Source: Verrucomicrobiota bacterium
GTDB lineage: Bacteria; Chlamydiota; Chlamydiia; Chlamydiales; FEN-1388
DNA: 5,563 bases
NCBI GenBank assembly: GCA_018239705.1
Contig: JAFEGS010000082.1
Span: 1-5,563 of the forward strand
Direction: 5' to 3'
Below are positions 5,235 through 5,563 of the stretch, piece by piece. The stretch's first letter is position 1. Every line of letters starts with the position of its first letter. Below the pieces are notes generated by a model, which worked only from the letters and a program-made list of their open reading frames with translations, was not told the origin of the DNA and made no database searches. A program made the translations under genes and the position numbers.

Positions 5235-5563
5235 ATGCATAGAGTAGTCATCACCAATGTCTTTCCGGAGCTGGAAAAGGGGCGCTGCAGTATCAAACGC
5301 TGCGTTGGTGACACCGTGGTAGTAGAAGCCGATATTTTCACTGATGGCCACACTGAGGTTGCTGCATCTCTTCTCTATCGAAAAGCAGATGAGAAGGAGT
5401 GGCAACGAGTAGAAATGGAGCCTCGGGAGAATGATAGATGGCAAGCCGACTTTAAGGTGGACGCTGTCGGTAAATACCTCTATCGGCTGCAGGCATGGCA
5501 AAATCAGGAAAGAGCTCTTCCCCCAAAGGCACAGATTACAGAATATGAGACCACCCTCTCTGT
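5235..5563 (+). CDS. glgE: Alpha-1,4-glucan:maltose-1-phosphate maltosyltransferase GlgE, N-terminal part
   Basis: GlgE (EC 2.4.99.16, GH13 subfamily 3) transfers maltosyl units from alpha-maltose-1-phosphate to the non-reducing end of alpha-1,4-glucan, building glycogen-like polymer in the cytoplasm. Only 109 codons are inside the window, out of a usual length near 660-700, and the frame is open to the right edge. The visible part is the N-terminal beta-sandwich domain typical of the family: RVVITNVFPELEKGRCSIKR, CVGDTVVVEADIFTDGHTEV, LLYRKADEKEWQRVEMEP, NDRWQADFKVDAVGKYLYRL. The catalytic barrel lies beyond the edge. ATG 5235 is chosen because the family motif RVVI begins two residues later and no other in-frame ATG lies close upstream. 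There is no clear Shine-Dalgarno sequence. An out-of-frame ATG at 5222 opens a 6-codon frame ending in TAG at 5240-5242, overlapping this start. It is divergent from the toxin-antitoxin operon. It fits with TreY at the left edge in linked trehalose and glycogen metabolism. Confidence 0.92.
   Translation, partial: MHRVVITNVFPELEKGRCSIKRCVGDTVVVEADIFTDGHTEVAASLLYRKADEKEWQRVEMEPRENDRWQADFKVDAVGKYLYRLQAWQNQERALPPKAQITEYETTLS

Noticed and set aside
5211..5501. 96-codon minus-strand frame
   Set aside because: It is opposite the N-terminal domain of glgE, whose plus-strand translation matches the family well.
1..5563. tRNA, rRNA, CRISPR arrays or complete insertion sequences
   Set aside because: I saw no cloverleaf-like tRNA sequence, no spaced repeat array and no transposase frame with terminal inverted repeats in this window.

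Overview
The window looks like a piece of a chromosome from an environmental member of the Chlamydiae. This is inferred from two things. The arginyl-tRNA synthetase reads very like the chlamydial protein in its catalytic core. It sits among maltooligosaccharide/trehalose genes (treY, glgE) that, as I recall the literature, occur in amoeba-associated families such as Waddliaceae and Criblamydiaceae but not in Chlamydia itself. The assignment is moderate, because no search could be run. Local base composition is mixed: hand-counted lines in treY and glgE run about 43-52% GC, while argS lines run about 32-47%.

Layout from left to right: (1) 1-2326, minus strand, most of treY (maltooligosyl trehalose synthase), whose C-terminus runs off the left edge. 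(2) 2327-2452, a short AT-rich gap with a terminator-like hairpin after argS, an 11-bp-period direct repeat and a possible treY promoter. (3) 2453-4135, minus strand, complete argS. (4) 4136-4539, a 404-base gap with the argS ribosome-binding site, an imperfect hairpin and a GC-richer patch that encodes a fragment resembling the zinc-finger module of NAD-dependent DNA ligase. (5) 4540-5082, minus strand, a two-gene type II toxin-antitoxin operon (DinJ/RelB-like ribbon-helix-helix antitoxin, then YafQ-like RNase toxin) whose stop and start codons abut. (6) 5083-5234, an AT-rich divergent regulatory gap with a 20-bp near-perfect inverted repeat that is a good candidate operator. (7) 5235-5563, plus strand, the N-terminus of glgE (maltose-1-phosphate maltosyltransferase), running off the right edge.

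TreY makes maltooligosyl trehalose from the reducing end of linear alpha-glucans (the first step of the TreY-TreZ route to trehalose). GlgE elongates alpha-1,4-glucan from maltose-1-phosphate, which can be made from trehalose through TreS and maltokinase. Together they suggest a linked trehalose-glycogen economy. They are separated by an unrelated housekeeping gene (argS) and a toxin-antitoxin cassette next to gene debris, so the stretch between them looks like a place where DNA has been inserted or rearranged. No new kind of system is evident. The most distinctive items are the compact toxin-antitoxin cassette with its operator, the ligase-like remnant, and the divergent N-terminal domain of ArgS.
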